NCBI GenBank assembly: GCA_021793135.1
Contig: JAJYTI010000091.1
Span: forward strand, 1-8,678
Length of the DNA stretch: 8,678 bases
Direction of reading: 5' to 3'
From: Bacteroidota bacterium
GTDB taxonomy: Bacteria > Bacteroidota > Bacteroidia > Flavobacteriales > Flavobacteriaceae
The position numbers and the translations under genes are program-made. Positions 6,167 to 8,678 of this stretch are shown here, in pieces; positions within the stretch are counted from its first letter, which is position 1; each line of letters opens with the position of its first letter. The notes under the pieces are model-generated. The model made no database searches. It saw only the letters and a list, made by a program, of their open reading frames with translations, and was not told the DNA's origin.

Positions 6167-6778
6167 TTATCGAATATCTACTGTAAACATTGATTTATCA
6201 GCTATAAAGCCCTCGAGTTTATCTCCCTCTGTCACAGCAGCTACTCCTGCTGGTGTTCCTGTGAAGATTACATCACCTGTTTTAAGGGTAAAATATTGTG
6301 AAATATAAGATATTAATTCATCGATTTTCCAAAGCATATGCGAAGTGTTGCTTTCTTGCACTACTTCGTCATTTTTTTGTAATCGAAAAGGTATATCTTC
6401 CATAGAAGAAAATTTATCCTTAGAAATGAATTCTCCTATTATAGCTGAGTTATCAAAAGCCTTTGCTTTTTCCCATGGCAATCCCTTTTCTTTCATTTTC
6501 TGCTGTACATCTCTTGCAGTAAAATCAATACCTAATCCTATTTCGTCATAATATTTATGTGCAAACTTCTCCTCAATATGCTTTCCTACACGGTTTATCT
6601 TTACTAGCACTTCTACCTCGTAATGCAAATCCTTCGTGAAGTCTGGAATATAAAAAGGTTGTCTACGTGACAAAACCGCTGTATCTGGCTTTAAAAAAAG
6701 CACAGGTGCTTCTGGTCGTTCGTTATCTAATTCGGTGATATGCTCGGTATAATTTCTTCCGACACAAATAATTTTCAT
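6167..6778 (-). CDS. Fumarylacetoacetate hydrolase (FAH) family protein, FAHD1/YcgM-like
   Basis: A compact, single-domain FAH enzyme of 203 residues. Visible family motifs are VGRNYTEH (6-13), FLKP (28-31), the metal ligands Glu54 and Glu56 in HYEVEV and Asp85 in GIDFTARDVQ, KGLPWEKAKAFDNSAIIGEF (98-117) and the closing TGTPAGVAAVTEGD. The protein should bind Mg2+ or Mn2+ and cleave or isomerise C-C bonds of 2-oxo or acylpyruvate-type substrates. Related proteins act as acylpyruvase/oxaloacetate decarboxylase (FAHD1) or as isomerase/decarboxylase in aromatic degradation. No aromatic-degradation genes lie nearby, so a general metabolite-repair role is my inference. The start codon comes 2 bases after the exonuclease stop, and cinA follows after 6 bases, indicating translational coupling. 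Confidence 0.9.
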   Translation of the reverse strand: MKIICVGRNYTEHITELDNERPEAPVLFLKPDTAVLSRRQPFYIPDFTKDLHYEVEVLVKINRVGKHIEEKFAHKYYDEIGLGIDFTARDVQQKMKEKGLPWEKAKAFDNSAIIGEFISKDKFSSMEDIPFRLQKNDEVVQESNTSHMLWKIDELISYISQYFTLKTGDVIFTGTPAGVAAVTEGDKLEGFIADKSMFTVDIR

Positions 6779-6780
6779 AT

Positions 6781-7554
6781 TTATGCTTTTGTATTTAGTT
6801 GTTCTAATCGAATACGAGTAAGTACTTTCTTTGTATATAGTGGGAAATCTGCGTTAAGCAACCATCCAAAATAACCTGGTTCGCTTTGTAAAATATCCAT
6901 TACACGTTTTCCTTTATGTTTGCCAAAAGAAAACACCTCTTCTCTTTTATCATTGTAAGCAATATATCCAGCAAAGTCTGCAAAATCTTTATGTTTACTG
7001 AAATTTGCTAAGAAGTTTACGTTATTCTCTAAATCGTCATAACGCTCTAGTTGTGCTTTAAGCACTTCGTAAGTCGCTATTGTATCTGCTTCGGCACTAT
7101 GTGCATTTTCTAATGTCTTGTCGCAATAAAATTTGTATGCTGCTTCTAAGGTTCGCTTTTCCTTTTTATGGAAAATAGTTTGCACATCAACGGCCAATGC
7201 CTTTTTTAAATCAAAGTCTATTTCTGCACGTAGTAATTCTTCGGCCAATAAAGGGATATCAAATCTATTGGAATTAAATCCAGCAAGATCGGAATCCTTT
7301 ATCATATTATAGATACGTGGTGCCAACTCTTTAAAGGTAGGCTCGTTCGCAACCATTTCATTGGTAATACCATGGACCGCCGTAGATTCTGCTGGAATTG
7401 GCATTTCTGGATTTACACGTAGGGTAAGACTTTCTTTATTGCCATTGGGAAATACCTTAAGAACAGATATTTCTACTATTCTATCCGTTGCCACATGAAT
7501 TCCTGTTGTTTCTAAATCAAAGAAACATAATGGCTTACTTAAATTAAGCTTCAT
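6781..7554 (-). CDS. DEDDh 3'-5' exonuclease (DnaQ-like) with ExoX-type C-terminal domain
   Basis: This 257-residue protein is expected to remove nucleotides from 3' ends of DNA (possibly RNA) using two metal ions. The full DEDDh set is visible: Asp13 and Glu15 in FFDLETTGI, Asp99 in GFNSNRFDIPLL, and His152 and Asp157 in AHSAEADTIAT. After a variable linker, residues 208-241 (SFGKHKGKRVMDIL...EPGYFGWLLNADFP) form the small ExoX-like C-terminal module often found behind such exonucleases. It has no polymerase alpha-subunit partner nearby and is not a canonical DnaQ epsilon, which lacks this module. It is the first gene of the tight run with the FAH and cinA genes. Its start lies only 18 bases beyond the T-tract of the E2 gene terminator, leaving little room for a promoter of its own. 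Repair or proofreading is the likely role. The exact substrate cannot be told from sequence. Confidence 0.92.
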   Translation of the reverse strand: MKLNLSKPLCFFDLETTGIHVATDRIVEISVLKVFPNGNKESLTLRVNPEMPIPAESTAVHGITNEMVANEPTFKELAPRIYNMIKDSDLAGFNSNRFDIPLLAEELLRAEIDFDLKKALAVDVQTIFHKKEKRTLEAAYKFYCDKTLENAHSAEADTIATYEVLKAQLERYDDLENNVNFLANFSKHKDFADFAGYIAYNDKREEVFSFGKHKGKRVMDILQSEPGYFGWLLNADFPLYTKKVLTRIRLEQLNTKA

Positions 7555-7572
7555 ACTTATTTATTTTAGACG

Positions 7573-7618
7573 AAAAAACTTGCTTCTCCATGTTTATTAG
7601 CATTGGAAAAGCAAGTTT
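7573..7618 (-). terminator. Terminator after the 2-oxo acid dehydrogenase E2 gene
   Basis: A long hairpin has arms AAACTTGCTT (7576-7585) and AAGCAAGTTT (7609-7618). On minus-strand RNA the stem continues through a U-G wobble and four more pairs (UCCA with UGGA), giving 15 pairs and a 13-base loop, followed by T6 (7578-7573). On the plus strand the wobble would be a C/A mismatch, which supports leftward use. It lies 27 bases after the E2 stop. Confidence 0.85.
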
Positions 7619-7645
7619 CATTCTATATTCGTTTATTTTTTTCTA

Positions 7646-8678
7646 CTAGAAACCTTGGTTTACATCCCATGCTTCTAAATAGTCTGCTACACGTTTTACA
7701 AACTGTCCTCCTAAAGCTCCATTTACCACACGGTGGTCATATGAGTGCGATAAGAACATCTTGTAACGGATACCTATAAAGTCTCCTTCTGGGGTTTCGA
7801 TTACCGCAGGTACTTTACGAATAGCACCTAGAGCTAAAATTCCCACTTGAGGTTGGTTGATAATAGGAGTTCCCATTATACTACCAAAGGTACCTACGTT
7901 TGTCACTGTATATGTACCTCCTTGTATTTCGTCTGGCTTTAGCTTATTATCCCTCGCTCTATTGGCAAGGTCGTTAACTGCTTTTGCCATTCCGATTAAA
8001 TTAAGCTGATCTGCATTTTTAATTACCGGAACAATTAAATTTCCATCTGGTAATGCAGCAGCCATACCTAGGTTTATATTTTTACGTTTTATGATTTTAT
8101 CTCCATCTACAGAGATATTCATCATAGGGAAATCTTTCAATGCTTTTGCAACTGCCTCCATAAAGATTGGAGTGAAAGTTAACTTTTCTCCTTCTCTATT
8201 TTGGAATTCATTTTTCACTTTATTTCTCCAATTCCAAATATTGGTTACATCGCACTCAACAAATGACTGTACGTGAGCAGAAGTCTGAACACTGTCTACC
8301 ATGTGTTTAGAAATAAGTTTCCCCATTCGAGTCATCTCAATGATTTCATCTTCACCAGACACTGGGACTGGAGTTGAAGTTGCTTTTGGAGCAGAAGCTT
8401 TTGAAACTGGTGTAGCAGCTACCTTAGCTGGTTGTGCTCCACGATTATCTACATATGCAAGAATATCATTTTTGGTAACTCTACCTTCTTTTCCAGTACC
8501 TTTTATAGCATCGAGCTCTTCTTGCGAGATTCCTTCAGTCTCTGCAATTGTTCTAACCAATGGAGAGTAGAATCTATCATCTGAACTTGCAATAGTAGTT
8601 TGTGTAACTTCTTTTGCTTCAGCCATTTGTTTTTCTACTTCTTGTACAGCTTCTACTTCTTGTTTACTAGGTGTAGCT
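7646..8678 (-). CDS. 2-oxo acid dehydrogenase E2 component (dihydrolipoamide acyltransferase), C-terminal part (cut by window edge)
   Basis: E2 transfers the acyl group from lipoyl-lysine to CoA and forms the core of a 2-oxo acid dehydrogenase complex. The frame stays open past the first internal ATG (8626) to the right edge (...ATPSKQEVEAVQEVEKQ-M), so the N-terminal lipoyl domain lies outside. About 343 residues are visible. Counting from the Met at 8626, the E1/E3-binding domain is residues 18-60 (RFYSPLVRTIAETEGIS...GRVTKNDILAYV), an Ala/Pro/Thr-rich flexible linker covers about 62-90, and the catalytic domain about 95-326. The active-site stretch is SYDHRVVNG, with His298 in Asp-His-Arg (297-299). 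The usual motif is DHRxxDG, and here the second Asp is Asn302. In flavobacteria this type is usually annotated as branched-chain or generic 2-oxo acid E2. The substrate (branched-chain, pyruvate or 2-oxoglutarate) cannot be fixed from this part alone. Confidence 0.93.
   Translation of the reverse strand, partial: ATPSKQEVEAVQEVEKQMAEAKEVTQTTIASSDDRFYSPLVRTIAETEGISQEELDAIKGTGKEGRVTKNDILAYVDNRGAQPAKVAATPVSKASAPKATSTPVPVSGEDEIIEMTRMGKLISKHMVDSVQTSAHVQSFVECDVTNIWNWRNKVKNEFQNREGEKLTFTPIFMEAVAKALKDFPMMNISVDGDKIIKRKNINLGMAAALPDGNLIVPVIKNADQLNLIGMAKAVNDLANRARDNKLKPDEIQGGTYTVTNVGTFGSIMGTPIINQPQVGILALGAIRKVPAVIETPEGDFIGIRYKMFLSHSYDHRVVNGALGGQFVKRVADYLEAWDVNQGF

Noticed and set aside
7646..8626. E2 protein as a complete 326-residue protein starting at 8626
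   Set aside because: The frame continues without a stop to the right edge, and a lipoyl domain is expected upstream, so the Met at 8626 is internal.

Overview
The window looks like chromosomal DNA of a marine-type Flavobacteriaceae (Bacteroidota). The DNA is AT-rich. Promoters follow the Bacteroidota TAnnTTTG pattern rather than the sigma-70 pattern, and most starts have only A-rich leaders instead of a strong Shine-Dalgarno. A DUF4295 gene follows rpmB and rpmG, an arrangement I know only from Bacteroidota, and the protein sequences read as flavobacterial. No mobile element, CRISPR array, tRNA or rRNA was seen.

Layout. Positions 1-436 (minus) hold the N-terminal 145 codons of an ABC exporter that runs off the left edge. 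It is divergent from a secreted S9-family serine peptidase at 713-2614 (plus), which has its own promoter and ends at a strong hairpin terminator (2633-2670). Everything to the right lies on the minus strand. Between the peptidase and ftsY is an apparently broken small membrane-protein ORF (2716-2874) that no gene call would show. ftsY (2952-3911), the signal-recognition-particle receptor, has its own terminator and a candidate promoter. A gap of about 310 bases without a gene separates it from a ribosomal cluster, rpmB (bL28), rpmG (bL33) and a 51-residue DUF4295 protein, driven by the clearest promoter in the window (4872-4903). Further upstream is a tight three-gene run: a DEDDh exonuclease with an ExoX-like C-terminus, a fumarylacetoacetate-hydrolase-family enzyme and a two-domain CinA, with 2 and 6 bases between genes. 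At the right edge is the C-terminal part of a 2-oxo acid dehydrogenase E2 acyltransferase (7646 to beyond 8678), followed by a hairpin terminator.

How the genes work together. The ribosomal cluster and ftsY are translation and membrane-targeting housekeeping. The exonuclease/FAH/CinA run combines nucleic-acid processing with clean-up of small metabolites (acylpyruvates, and NAD-cycle by-products). The E2 protein belongs to central or branched-chain 2-oxoacid oxidation. The peptidase probably releases dipeptides in the periplasm during protein feeding. This is mainly an ordinary housekeeping region. I see no convincing new multi-gene system. The most notable unexplained items are the interrupted small membrane ORF at 2716-2874, the poorly studied DUF4295 protein, and the very short space between the E2 terminator and the exonuclease start.
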